Assembly: GCA_018697195.1 (NCBI GenBank)
Contig: CM031878.1
Coordinates: forward strand, 67,697,331-67,761,330
DNA: 64,000 bases
From: Certhia americana
Taxonomy: Eukaryota; Chordata; Aves; Passeriformes; Certhiidae
Reading direction: 5' to 3'
Positions 47,801 to 60,384 of this stretch are shown in pieces. Made by a program: the position numbers and the translations under genes. The notes under the pieces were generated by a model. That model made no database searches and was not told the origin of the DNA. It saw only the letters and a list, made by a program, of their open reading frames with translations. Each line of letters starts with the position of its first letter. Within the stretch, counting starts at the first letter, position 1.

Positions 47801-50661
47801 ACCTGGAATATGCATGAAAAATCCCCATAAATTGTTAAAACATGAACAAGACTTCAGGAGTAACCTCAGGCAGGAACATTCTGATCAGGGTCAGATAGAA
47901 GTGGACAGGCAAAGTAGAAACTCATCATCTGCATAGGTTTCTTAATGCTGCTCTTGCTTTCCTAAGAAGTCAGGACTGGCATGGGAATATTCTCTTCCCA
48001 TTTTGAGGCTGAAGTTGCTTTTGCTTTTGGCATTAATCTGATTAAGCTCAAATAATAATGAATTAGACTGTGTGCATAGTTAGGACTGAAAGCCAATCCA
48101 GTGCATTTTAAAACCAGTTTTGATAGGCATTTGCACAATCATTAAGTGTGCAAATCACCAGTCAGAATCTCCACCTTCAATGCTAAACTCAGGTGTGCAG
48201 ATTGATTTCCTAACCTTACTAACCATTTCACAGAGAAATTCAAATTCTTTCCATTCATTTATGAATATTTGCCTAGCATTTTTAAGTATTTTGCAAATCA
48301 TAAATATTTTCACACAAAAGAACAGAATAATATCTAGCTCCAGGGGCATTGATATTATTAACAGACAAGCTGGTTTAAATAGTCTTATAAAATTTGACCA
48401 GACAACTTTTAATGAGACTTCTTTACTCTGGATAAAAGGACAGGGAAGACCTAGAAAAACCTGGTAAATTATTTTAATTTTAGGTGGTGGGATGTTTCGA
48501 TTTTTTTGTTTAGTAAACCTAGATGGACTTTTCCCATCAATGTATTGAGTTATTTCGAAGATCCAAACTTTTATCATTTACATAAAAATGCCCCTTTTAT
48601 CATTTACAATGTCTTGGTGCAATGAGTGGTTCAAATTAACTGTTTTTTGTGAAGATCCACCTCTTGTGCTTGTCTGGAACCTCCTATGTTTATTTCAGTC
48701 AGTGTTGTTGAGGTATTGTGTTGGAAGAGCTCATGAAAAATAGCCACCTCCTTCAAATCACTCAATATTCTACAGTGAATAAAGATGGGGTACTTCTAAG
48801 GTTGTTTTTTTTTTTTTTCTTTTTTTCATATAGTGACTATAGTTGAGTTCTTCCCCTTAAATTGTTCAAATTTTTATCATAGAAATGTTGCTCTCTGTCT
48901 TTCACAAATCTTGCTTTTTTCTTTCTGGAGCTTCTCATTTCTTTGACTTTTTCTGAGCTATGTCAAACAAAGTACAGTGTCCAAGATGAAGCTGTATCAT
49001 AGCTAAACCTACAGTGGCATAATGACATTCACTGCTTAGTCCGTTACCATTTCATGAACAACTTGCCTCTTCCTTCCATTTTCTGAATGGTGTTGAGAAC
49101 CAATATTCCTTGCAGAGCAATCTGGCAGATTCGGAGACACTTTGCAATGGCAACATTTGCCTAATGGGGAAAAAGAATCAGTATGGACCAAGTCAGTGTA
49201 GTGGTCAGTACTGTCAAAACTTCCTATTTAGATTCCCAGATGTATCCTTGTCCAGGATGTAGGAAGGTGAGCTGGGAGGGATCTACCAGCACTAGGTACT
49301 AGACCACTAGGCCAGATCTTTTGTCTCCAAAAGGCATCAAGGGATGTTATTATCCCAAGGCTTGTGGAGTAGTAATATTCTAGAATGACATTAGAAATCA
49401 GTTTTTAACTAGTTCTGCAAAAATTATTTTTATTGGATATACCATAGTAGAAATCTTAACAAGGATAATGGTGCCTGCTGCAAAAGAAGACTGCAGACTT
49501 GTGGTTGGAGAGGGTTCCTGCGTTGTGAAGCCTCTTTAAAGGCAGGATCATTACCTCCAATTCCCTCCCAGGAGGATGGCTTTCTTCATGACTAATACAC
49601 AGCACAGTTAAGTGGCACAGCTAGAGTTCCTGGCAAAGCACCATATGGTGTTTTTGAGCATTGTAGATGTTCCATTGCGTATGTTCCCCACTCTGTTATC
49701 TCGCGACACTTCAGGGCACTGCTTGTCTCTGTTTATTTTTCTGTGTTAGTCCTTTAGACCTTTGTTTTCAAATGTTATTTATTTGGAGTATTGACAGCAG
49801 AAATTAATAATACAAGGATAGATATACCCATAAATACACCTTTTTGGGTGTTTCTTGTAATTGAGACTCCAAATTATGCAAAATCTTTTTGATGACAGAC
49901 CCTGTCTCTGCTTTCCATCGTATTGTGCACTCACAAGCTGGGGACTCTTTGTACAAAGCACCAAGGCCTTGGATTTATGCCAGCTAGAAACTCAATACAC
50001 TGTTTGACTGCTTGCCTGTGTTCTTTGGAACAACAGCATTTTCATTTGCACAAGCAGCCTTTACATAAATAAGCTTGGTTCAGAGGCAGGCAGAAAGATA
50101 CATAGGCACACGGAGCAATAAAGCCCAGCCACACTGAGCGGGACATAGAGTTAGTACACTGTGTTTTTTCAGGGAACTCTCTGGAAAAGTCATCATGATG
50201 TTTTCTGCAGTCTAAAGAGAAAGTCCCAGAACAATCCTTCTGAGTCACCAGTTTCCATTTGCATAAACCTGGTCTTAAGTGAAATGATAGAGAGGCAAAT
50301 AATGATTAATCCAGAAAAGAGACAAAACTTATCAGATTAAATAAAACAATGGTCAAATTCAGATGGAAAATGCCTCCCCCCAGTCCACTAAAAAGGAGAA
50401 GGGAAAGTGGATTACTTACTACTAAAGCTCTTCGTTACAACTTATTTTCTTACAAACACACATTGCAATCAGTTCAACTAAAAGCATTAGGATAGATATA
50501 TCAGGTTAAAGGTGAAATTGCCTGCCTTGTTTTATCTGAAAATCTCATCTGAAATCATATCTAAATAGCATAATTGCAGCTCTAAGGTCTATGAATTGTA
50601 CAGGTAGAGAATGTGGCTTGCATGTTGCCTCTACGAGCTAACAGATGCATGTTGTAGAGAA
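44839..50661. other. Unique non-coding DNA
   Basis: AT-rich single-copy-looking DNA. Overlapping open frames at 48120-48577 on both strands (longest about 140 codons) have no motif and sit in AT-rich sequence; I do not call them. A T-rich run lies at about 48807-48827. No repeats of recognised family. Confidence 0.6.
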
Positions 50662-50849
50662 GTGAGGCACTGGAACAGGGTGCCCAGAAAAGCTGTGAGT
50701 ACCTCATGGCTGAGATTGTTCGAAGACAGGTTGGATGAAACCTGGAGTAGCCTGGTCTAGTGGAAAGTGTCCCTGCCCATCACAGCTGGGTTGAAGAAAA
50801 TGATCTTTAAGGTCTCTTTCAACATAAACCATTCTATGCTACTATGATA
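50662..50849 (+). mobile_element. CR1 LINE, 3' tail fragment
   Basis: The last ~190 bp of a CR1 copy in plus orientation. It shows gaggcactggaacagggtgc, acaggttggatgaaacctgg, gcctggtctagtggaaagtg, an atgatctttaaggtctcttt phrase and the terminal attctatgctactatgat. Non-coding, severely 5'-truncated. Confidence 0.9.
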
Positions 50850-52354
50850 ACTTGTTCACATTCACAGGACTGATGCTAGAGTGAAATTGATTGCTTCAGA
50901 GAGGGTCTGTGGGGGGCAAACTGCACAAGCCTGCACTGCTGAGAATGGAGCAGCTTTCTTCACCAAAGAAGGCAGGTGGTTGTAACATTGGTTTTCTTCC
51001 CAAAACTGTGTCACATTTTTTTCTTGAGTATATACTTGAGGAACAAGGAGGGAGGATTTTTTTGCTAGAGACTTCTTGTATTTCTAAACTTTCCATCCTT
51101 GGTACATTTAAGGGAACAGCTTGTTGTAGGAACGAAACAGGAATCTGCAGCTACAGTACTAATGCTAAGAAGCATCCTGCCTGCGAAAAGATGAGGACCT
51201 TTGATTTCTTTCAGTAGGCCAAACTACTGAAATGTGATTCATGCCCAATAAGAAATCTGGCATGAAAAATGTAAATACATGTAGAGCACCACTCTGCACT
51301 GTGGCTCAGCAGCGTCACCCACAGCAGCAGTGTGGCACCCCCAGAACTGAAAGCTCAGCACTGCCTTTGCCTCATCATTCTTGCTCTCTGCAGAGATACT
51401 TCTACCCAGAAACCTTCCAGCTGCTACAATATTCCTCAGATGTCCCTGCTACCATCCATAATGGACAGAGACTGTCAGTCTGATCTACACTGTGGGTGGG
51501 TTGTGACTTACCCCAAAATGAGCAGAAAGCAAAATTAACCCAGCATAATTTTGATCCCTGCGGTTTGCAACATGTATCCTGGGTAGGAAACCTTAAGATT
51601 TTTTGTGAGAGCACAGAAAAACCAGGAGCCTCATGACCTTTGAGAAGTCAGGATGGTGACTCTCTTAAGTCCTATGGCCCAATGGCAGTGGCATGAAAGG
51701 AGCTGGGGCTCTTGTCTAAGCTTTGTAAGGGTCTGGCTGGACATGACCCCATAGACATCCAGCTGCTTTTCAACCCCTCTTCTGATGACTTGTAAATCCC
51801 TCAGGATAAAAGACAGCAAGGAAACGCTCACAAGTGAGGTAAACTAAAAAAAATAAAAATTAAGTTACACATTGCACTGGGTTACCCAGCCACATAGTAA
51901 CATCTATGAATGAGAAAACAGCTGAAGAGTAAATCATAGCAAACTAAATCAAACAGCACCAAATTCAGTAAAATAGTGCTATTCTGGGTACAAGATCAAA
52001 CTGACCTGTAACTTTTGACTGCTCAAAAAAACCCATATAGGCCTATTCCATCCACATTGCTGACTTTCTTTCCAACAACCTCTTTTTTTAAATTTTGACG
52101 TATAGAAAATGCATAATCTAGAGTGCTTAGTCACTGCAGTATGTGTTTCTGGAGTTTATTTTTCTTTCTTTATATCTATGTTTGCAATGATTTGTGAGTT
52201 TAAAAAATACTTTATCTCTTAATTTGAGTTTGATATGGACTCTGTAAGGCCACCACACAAAAAAAAAAAAATGTGGATAATTTATTTTGCTTTAAGCTGA
52301 TATCTTGTAATGATTTACTAAAATATGGATATCGATCTAATATCGATACCCAAC
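50850..52354. other. Unique non-coding DNA
   Basis: No recognised repeat or gene. Short A-rich runs occur near 51846 and 52257. Confidence 0.6.
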
Positions 52355-52890
52355 TGAGACGGACAAAAGACTCTCTAACAGTTAAGTTAGAAAGTGTATG
52401 TTTATTGACGGCCGGGCAGCTGCGTGGGATAGCTCCCTAATACGCACTGCAAAGAACACAGGTAATTACAAAGCCTTTTATCCACAAGAATGTTGAATAC
52501 ACAAAATACAAATGCATATTCATACCCTTGTCACCTCCTCTTCTCCGCTTCGTATGCTAATTGACAAAAAGGCTATTAAGCATGCGTAGTTTGTTCTCTG
52601 AAATGAGTCGGGGGTCTTATGTGGGGAGTGGTCACCAAAGGGAGGAAGTAAAACTAGTCTTCCTCGTTCTAAACTTTTAACCTTTGATGGATACGTGATA
52701 AATGACTCTTTGGAATTTCTTGTTCCCAGGACTGTTTCTGGAGATAGAGGGTCTGCAATGGTCTTGTGTTTTTACAAGCCAAACTTACATAAATATAAGC
52801 TTGATAGGCAATGAGTTACCAGTTCCTGGATTAGTTTATCTAAATCCAGTCTCTCTCGCTTATCTATTCTCTAAATTTTAACTGGTGTCA
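52355..52890 (-). mobile_element. Solo LTR (reverse), same family as 43063-43691
   Basis: A ~536-bp LTR in minus orientation with TG...CA ends. On the minus strand there is a TATA-like box, GATAAAAGGC (reverse of 52473-52482), followed about 70 bp later by a poly-A signal AATAAA (reverse of 52401-52406), the expected promoter and R-region order. Its 3' end sequence aligns with that of the LTR in CR1 copy B, and both carry a gaaatgagtc block in the U3 part. I see no exact target duplication (flanks ccaac and tcaaa agree at 3 of 5), so the edges may be off by several bases. It appears less decayed than the 43-kb copy. I associate it with a passerine ERV family but cannot name it. Confidence 0.7.
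52473..52482 (-). promoter_or_regulatory. TATA box of the reverse LTR
   Basis: GATAAAAGGC on the minus strand, placed between the presumed U3 and R parts of the LTR. It would drive leftward transcription. Activity is not known. Confidence 0.45.
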
Positions 52891-53405
52891 TCAAAGCTTC
52901 TTTTTCCCAGCAGCAATATCTTCAAAGTTAGTGTCTCAGTAACTTACTTGTGTTCCTTGATAATTGACTGCATTTCATTTTCTGCTTGGGCAACAATTTA
53001 TGTCAACCATTTTTTTCACTCACTGGATAAGCTTGGTAAAAGATATGATTAAATCAAGGTAAATCGAGCAATGATGCTTGTGGGTGAACATTCTAACTGA
53101 TGTTAAAACTGATGGTTTTTGTACTGATGCAAAGCTTATTAACTGCAAAGCTGGGCTTTGTAGCCTAATGATAATTAACCTTCTATACATTCACCCCCAG
53201 CAATCAATCACATTTGCCTGTTACATATTTTGCTGTCAAAGTCTATAGAGCTCTGTGGTGCACAAATTACTGTAAGACCCTTTCCGTGAGACTCCTAACC
53301 AACTTTGCTTCCACCGGATGAGAACATCAGCCTTTCAATCTTGCCCAAGCCAAACTCAGCAACTACACCGTTTTAGTAAACGTCCTCTTCTGGACAGAGA
53401 TGTAG
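52891..53405. other. Spacer between two oppositely oriented LTRs
   Basis: AT-rich, 515 bp, with no recognised identity. It may be host DNA or an unrecognised edge of the flanking LTRs. The last five bases (53401-53405) are the left target duplication of the next LTR. Confidence 0.4.
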
Positions 53406-54133
53406 TGTTGGGGGTTGGGTTGCTTTCTTACAGAATTTTTTCTCAGTAGTTGCTAGGAAGCTGACTGCTGGGTGCTTTCGGGTACTTACGAGTGCTTGAG
53501 AAAGACAAAGGAAGCAGCTAAGTCAGGCACAGGGTGTCACCCGGACTTCACTTCGCTCTGGGGGGCAGTTTTTGCTCTCGGAGGGAACTGACAGGGCTGT
53601 GCGCACCGGCCCTCACCTGGAGCTCAGCTCAGGGTGACCTCGGAGAGTCTCTTCGTGAGCGCCCCTGAAATTTGAAACCGCGTTTCTCCCTGCCCTGCCG
53701 GGAGGCGCTGCCCAGCTGCCCCGCGCCTGCTGTGCCTTCGCTTCTGCTCTGGGTTTCCCCAAGCCATGCCACACACACCCTGCCTAGCCGGGACGTTTTC
53801 TGCAGCTCCAGCCATGGCCACAGAGCTTCTGATACATCTCCAGCATCCCGGCAGCTTGTGAGGGTAAATTGCACCACAGAGGCAAGGTGCCAGCAGCGGA
53901 GAAAACTGGTTTTTTTTCCCTGGTTTTGTTTGTTGTTAACGCCATAGTTATTGTTATTCTCTTTGTCTTGTTAAACATACTAGTAAAGGACTGTTACTCT
54001 TATCCCAATATCTTTGCCTGAGAGCCCTGTAATTTCAAAATTATAACAATTCAGAGAGAGGAGATTTGGATTCTCCATTCCAGGAGAGGCTCCTGCTTTT
54101 CCCTAGCAGACACCTGTTTTCCAAACTAAGACA
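53406..54133 (+). mobile_element. Solo LTR with perfect 5-bp target duplication (ERVL-like)
   Basis: A 728-bp LTR begins tgttgggggttgggtt and ends ccaaactaagaca. The same five bases, tgtag, stand just outside both ends (53401-53405 and 54134-54138), an exact target duplication of the length made by ERVL elements. The 3' part has the phrase tatctttgcctgagagccct (about 54010), then tttcaaaattataacaattc and gaggctcctgctttt, which I associate with a songbird LTR. The middle (about 53530-53830) is GC-rich with many CpGs. There are no internal viral genes, so it is a solo LTR formed by recombination. Open frames within it are by-products of its GC content. Confidence 0.85.
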
Positions 54134-55256
54134 TGTAGGAAAACACACAAAATCTAAATATGTACTTTAGGTTTTCTCTTGCGGCAAATACCATGGTTTC
54201 CCCATTGGCTGAGGACGTTTCCTTTCTTGGAAAATTAGTCATTAGTTCTTCCCTTTTTGTGCGCAAAATAAATCTATCTAGCAATGAGTAAATATACAGC
54301 CACCCTGGGTAGGCCTGTGAAATATTCTCAGTAGTGCTGTAAACCTGTTCAGAATAGGTACAGGCAAAATTTCAGAGCAGCACCTGCCAACTTGCTGTCA
54401 TGGGCTCTGAGAGGCAAACTGTGCACTGCCAGCCTTCTGCCAGCCACGAAGCCACAACCTCTGGGCACAGCAAACAGCCAGCCTGCACCTACAGCTTTAC
54501 CACCACTTCAGAAACATCAGAGACTAATGACTCAGGAAATTTCACAACTGATGACTTCTTTCTACCCCTGTGACTTTTTCCGTGGCAGGCAGTAATTTCA
54601 CAGTACTTACATGGTATTAAAAATGTATTGAAAACACAACATGTATGTCTTCTATTTTAAGTAGTAAGATGGTGATCTTTTATTATCAAAGAGACATTCC
54701 AGCACAGAGACATTCTGAAATCTCACAGGCAGCTCTAACAGGTGGGACTTGTCTGTAGCACTCTTGGCTTGCCGGTGTGTCATTTAAAGCTATTGTCATG
54801 AAAATGCCCTTCTAAAGAAGTGTCAACATTCAGAAATGTTGCAACACTAAAGTTCTAATGTGGTTATACTCTTAGTAATTGCAGATTTATTGGCAGGTAT
54901 TTTCAAGTTCATTTTAAAGTGTCCTCTCAATAAAAACAGGACAGAACTGCATGCTGCTTTGCATTTAGGTCCAGGTATCTGAAGGTAAACTTCTTTTATA
55001 TTAATGTTGTCTTCTCCCATTCTAGTAAATGGGATATCTGCACATTTTTAATGAAGAAGTATAATTTTCTAAGATAAAAAGTATCATGCATGATCAGGAA
55101 AGAAATTACCATAATAATATTCATTTGCATTTGCAAATATCTTTCATTTCAAGTGGCTTTACAAACCCTAGTTTTTGCTGAGGCTTAGTCTTTGTGTGGG
55201 CAGGTCTAAAGCTGTATACACATATTTGCAGGAAGGCCCCATGAATTTATTTCCAC

Positions 55257-55283
55257 ATATATATATATATATATATATATATA
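55257..55283 (+). repeat. (AT)13 microsatellite
   Basis: Uninterrupted AT dinucleotide run. Confidence 0.95.
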
Positions 55284-58154
55284 CAAATATGCAAGAACAT
55301 GCAAAATCACAGGTACATTTAGTACATTTAATGAGCAGTAATGTCACAATTGTATAAAGGAAAGCCTCCTATGAAAAAGAAGAAATTGTATTACTATTGT
55401 TATTTGTAAAGTGCTTTCAAACACTTCCCAGCTATTGTTTGCACCAAGGCTCTGTTACAGTAAAGCCATGAAAGAATCATCCCCGAGTCCAGAGGGTGTT
55501 GGAGCAGGCCTTCCTGTATATTCTTCCATGTCACAACATTTGAAACACCACTTAAGTAGCTCATTTTGTCTCATTGACATGGCATCTGCCTAAATAATCA
55601 CCGACTCTCTTTGTGGCAGCTGCCTATTCATTCCACAGAACATTGAACTAGCTCTAACTAACCAGAAAGGAAGTAAAATTAGTGTAACACTTCAGGCTTC
55701 ATCAGCTGGGTCTTTAAATAGGACTCCTGGCATATCTGTGCTTGTCTGTAGCACATTCTGCTGCAGATGTACTGCTGTAGGTAGAAGGGCCCTTTATTGA
55801 ACAGTTTCCAGCTGGATCTACTAGATCAAAAAGTCAGCAGGAGACCACCAGCCAGAAGAGGTGCTGATTAAATCAGAGTTAGCCCAGTACACACAGAAAA
55901 TGCTGGTAGACAAGAGAAGTTGAATATATACCCAAAAATTAAAACCCTGATATTGCTTGGTCAAGCTGGCACATTTGCACACTTGTCACATTTGCAACTT
56001 CCTAAGCCAGCAGAAAGATTCATCTGAAGTAAATGATTTTATGTCTGCTGTTAACTGCACTTAATCAAAAGAAATAAAAAATTTCCACTTAAACTAATGA
56101 CCCTTTTTATGTGCCATAAGAAATTTATATTTTACTTAGGAGTATCAGGTCTTCCCTCTAATATCTAACAGGCTTGGCCTCTGTGGCAAAGCAAAATAGA
56201 AAAAAAACTGGTAAGATGGAAGCTAAATCCTTTGCTGGTAAAGAAATAAAAAATTCTAAAAATTCCAAAAGCAGATTTTCACCAGAACTACAACAGTTCA
56301 GCCCTTCAGCAGCCTCTGGAGGCAGTCTCTGGGTTTGTCCCAGTGTGACCTTCCAGGTGATGGTGGGCACCCTGCTGCAGGGGGCTATTCCCCTGTGAGC
56401 TGTGGCTGTGATTTACCAGCAGTCTTTGCCTTGTTTCCCTCCCAGGCTGCCCCTCAGAGGCTCATCCACCACTGAGGAATTTGCCACACACTAGAGCAGA
56501 AGGCAGGTCTTGTCTTCTATGAAGCACCTCCTGTGATCATAATGTCATATTCATTGGCGCAATAACTTCTGGTGTTGACTCAGTTAATGCATCCAACATT
56601 TTAGTGTATGTTTAAATTTATGTCAGTGTATCTTCAAACTGCAGGAGTAAAAAGAAAAGCTAGAAAACAGAGGTCTGTATATTTATTAAGATCATTTGAG
56701 CTCCTGCTCAAGCATTGTGATATTTGATGCACTTTAGAACAGACATTATAGCAACATATTGATTTCATTTCAGTAGTGTGAAAGGGTGCTAACATTTTTC
56801 TGCAAGATAAATTTCTAGAACACTTTTAATATACTGACGAAAGGGCAGAAAAATGAAAGTGCCATTCGGACTAAAGAAACAGACAGCTTGGATAGCAGGT
56901 TTAATGTTTCTCTTTCTGATTCACATTGTAATAGTCCAAGTGTTACATTCTTACTTGTCCACAGACAGAAATTTACAATGTATTTAGAAATCAAACAATT
57001 ATTATTGTCATCAAGAGTCAGAGGCCTGTATATTTCCAGATTGTGCATAAAACTTTCAAAAGGTGAGCATTCATTCTGTAGAACCAATTCAATATGTTAG
57101 CATATTCAAACCAATGTTATCTGATTAATTTCTGTACCCATATTATATATTTTTCTGTATCAACTTAACTTTTGTTTCCCAAGAGACAGTTAAGACTCAT
57201 TTCAGTTAACTTTTTTATGTTTATATTGGATTGTATTGTGTTCAAAATATAAACATCACTAACCTCTGGTCTGCGAACAATTTAGGCAATTGTGAAGATA
57301 ACTGCAGTTCAGTGCCTTAATTCATCAAGCACCAAAAGTGTTTACTGCCTGGTTTCTGGCTATGTCATTAATACTTTCAGACTACACAGCTTTCTGGAGA
57401 AGTTCTGCAAGCAATGCATTAAATTTGCAATACTGACCCATATCTGGCTTTTAGACAGATGGCTTTTGCTCAGCAATTTCAAATGTAAATTATAACTGCT
57501 TTAAACCAGCTTTTAAATTATATCTACTGGGATTACTAATGCAAAAGCATGACATGAATCTATTTACTATTACTAGTTTTTATAGCTAGGGGAACATCTG
57601 ATTTAGTCTATTTGGCTTTGGAACAAATGAGCCTAAGGTGGCTCGCTCTTTCATGGTACTAGTTTCTGTAGAAATGACAGCTATGATTTAACCCCAGATT
57701 ATCAGAGATTTTCAAAGGATTTGTGTATGACAATGTGTCCAAACTGACTAAGAAATGGTATTTCTGTAGGGATAAGGTATTAATTGTTTAAGAAAAATAA
57801 ATTTGATCCTCATGCACTATTAGCATGTCTAAGACTCAGTGGGCATTGTCTCCATTTCACAAGAAAATAGTGAACATTTTTTTGCAAGTAAAGTATAAGA
57901 TTTTACTTCCCAGTAGTCCTTAATTGCTGCAATGAAAGGTATTTCAATTTAATTATGTCTTACTTTAAGTAGCAGGCCAGTTTTGTAAAATAATGTAACA
58001 TAGAGAAACATAGGTGAGTATAATGCACAGAGAGATTTGTAAAGACAGAGGTTACTGCCACAATCTGTGCAGGCAAACATGCACAGATACTGTGGGGAAG
58101 AGTGCATTCTGAAACTCCAGATAAATACTTGACAAAAAGGACAGTATAACAGTC

Positions 58155-58230
58155 TTTGTTTGTTTGTTTTGGGGTTTTTTTTGGGTCTTTTTTCCAATTT
58201 GGTTGGGTTTTGTGTTTGTTTGTTTTTTTC
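58155..58230 (+). repeat. (TTTG)n and T/G-rich tract
   Basis: Several tttg units then T runs mixed with short G runs, all purine-poor on the plus strand. Low complexity. Confidence 0.8.
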
Positions 58231-60361
58231 AGTCTGGTACAGAAAATACCAGAACATTCAGGGCATCCATCTCTGGGCAGCCAGCACTCTGTCAGCACAG
58301 CAGCTGTGTGCAGGGCTGCCCCAAGCCAGGAGAGCATGGGGGAGCAGCACAGGCACTTTTCATGCCTCCCCAGTCAACACCAAGCAGATGGCAAACATGG
58401 AATGAAAATGTCCTAAGGACTGGAGCATGGGAGAAAATGGCATTTACTGTTTACACTTTTTGGTGAGCTCTGACAGCAGCTGCCATCTCTGGTGCATCCC
58501 ACAGAAAGCTTTCCACACATCAGAAGAAATGCTTGGACATCTCAGGCATAGGCCTTGGGTTTAGTTCATATTGCATTTTCTTCTCGATATGGTGTTTCAT
58601 GCAACATTTTTTGAAACATTTTTTTGGTCAGATGAGGCCTAAATCAGAAAAAGGGCCTATGGAGACACATGGTCTGATTCACTAAAAAGCACTCTATGAT
58701 TGAAATGTGCAAAATTTTGCTATTATAAATGAAAAGCATCTGGAAGAATTTGATTTTTATGTTTTGGATTAATATTGATTCCTGTGCAGTAAGTCTCAGG
58801 AGTTGCACTGGGGTTGTACAAGCACCTGTAAATTCCCTTGCCTTTGTTTTTTTTTCTCTAATTGCTGGTTGTGGTCCTAGCAGTGATCTTTCTTTTCATT
58901 TCCTTGCTCTTCAGTGACCTTTATGAAGAGCATTTCAGCCTTTCTTGCAAACCAGACATAGCAAAACAAGAAAACATTTCAAAGACATACTTTTAAGAGA
59001 GATAAGATAGAGCTGTTAGACAAGGAATGATAGTTAAGGTCATTTTTGGAAGCGCTTAAAACAGATCTCATATACATATCAGCAGGTTCCCACAAGAATA
59101 CGTCCTGAGGCTACCAATCAGTATTGGCATGGGGATTGAGTTACATATTCCACAGTACACTGGAATCTGACACCACAAACATTTGCTTTATGGGACACCT
59201 ACGCAATCATGCCAAGTTCTCTATACATGTACCTGGTTACAGGATTTGGCATTTGGGCTAGGATTTGACACCAACAGACACTACATGTGACAGCACAGAG
59301 CTGGCAGGCACAGGCTTAGTCTGAATAGGTGTCTCCACAGCCAAGAAGCCATTCATTCTTATTTCGTGCAGATGGTCCAGCAGCAGTGCTAGAGAGGGCT
59401 CTCTCAGCATCCACCTCTTCATCCACCCACGTGTAATCTCATCAGATAAAAGACAAGCTATGTAAAATATGTATGGAATGAAAGGGTTACAATAAATTTT
59501 GGTCACTTCTCATTTGCATATTTGCAGGAGTAAGTTGAGATATGACATGTAATAGCCAGATTTGAGAGGCCCAGCATTCCATTTTGACTTCATGGCTGTG
59601 GACTGTGCCTATGCCTTCAGGCTAGCAGGAACATGTGTAAGTGCAAAGACATTAAGAGCAGTTGTGAAGTGGAACATAGACTGGCACTCAGACACTCACA
59701 TCACACTTATTGCACCCAGAAGAAGACTGAGGGCAGGATAGAAGGCAGAACCAAGATGCTGATCTGCAGGTAAACCATGTTGCCCATGGTGGGAATTCAT
59801 TGTCCCAGATCCTCATCAAAGTCAGCCACTTCCAGGTATGTGGCCTCTCAAATTGGAACAAACTTCAAACCCCTGCTGTGGGCCTGGAGCCCTCAGCTGG
59901 AGAGTGGAATAGACAACATGTCAGCTCTTTGCCACCTGGGACAGGGGTGCATTGGGAAAATCCTTCTGGGCCATTCATCTGGCTTTGGGAAATGACACAA
60001 AGTGACCTTTAATGCATTAGCAGCATCTAGTGCCAAGGGCACAAAAGCAGAGTGTTAGAAGGACTGCTTTTTTTTTTTTAAGAAGTAGTGAAATGCTAGT
60101 GTTTATGTGCTGATGTGTTAATAGAGGCCTCTTACACAAAGATCACACTAAGGTCATGCATCTCACTGCAGTATGGTTCTCCAAGTGGGGGAACTATTCA
60201 AATCACGTATATCAGCACTGTGAGAGCAGGGGCCTGCCTTGGCTCATGTCCTTGAGTCCTAGCAAATGGCACTCCTTCGAGTGCTCTGTGCATTGCTGGG
60301 ACAAAACCCCACTAATCTGCAAACAAAAACCTGAAAGCATCAATAGAGGCAGAAATAAAAA

Positions 60362-60384
60362 CAAAACAAACAAACAAACAAACA
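60362..60384 (+). repeat. (AAAC)n microsatellite
   Basis: About five to six caaa units in a row. Confidence 0.85.

Noticed and set aside
48120..48577. Overlapping frames of 115 and 140 codons on opposite strands
   Set aside because: No motif of a viral or cellular protein was recognised; overlap on both strands in AT-rich DNA suggests chance.
43063..52890. The two minus-strand LTRs as the 5' and 3' ends of one provirus
   Set aside because: The spacing would suit a provirus, but CR1 sequence resumes directly beside the left LTR and the interval holds CR1 and unique DNA with no gag, pol or env. The LTRs also differ too much to be a pair from one insertion.
53624..53978. Several open frames in the GC-rich centre of the right LTR
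   Set aside because: They lie inside the LTR, on both strands, and reflect its base composition; LTRs of this type do not encode proteins there.
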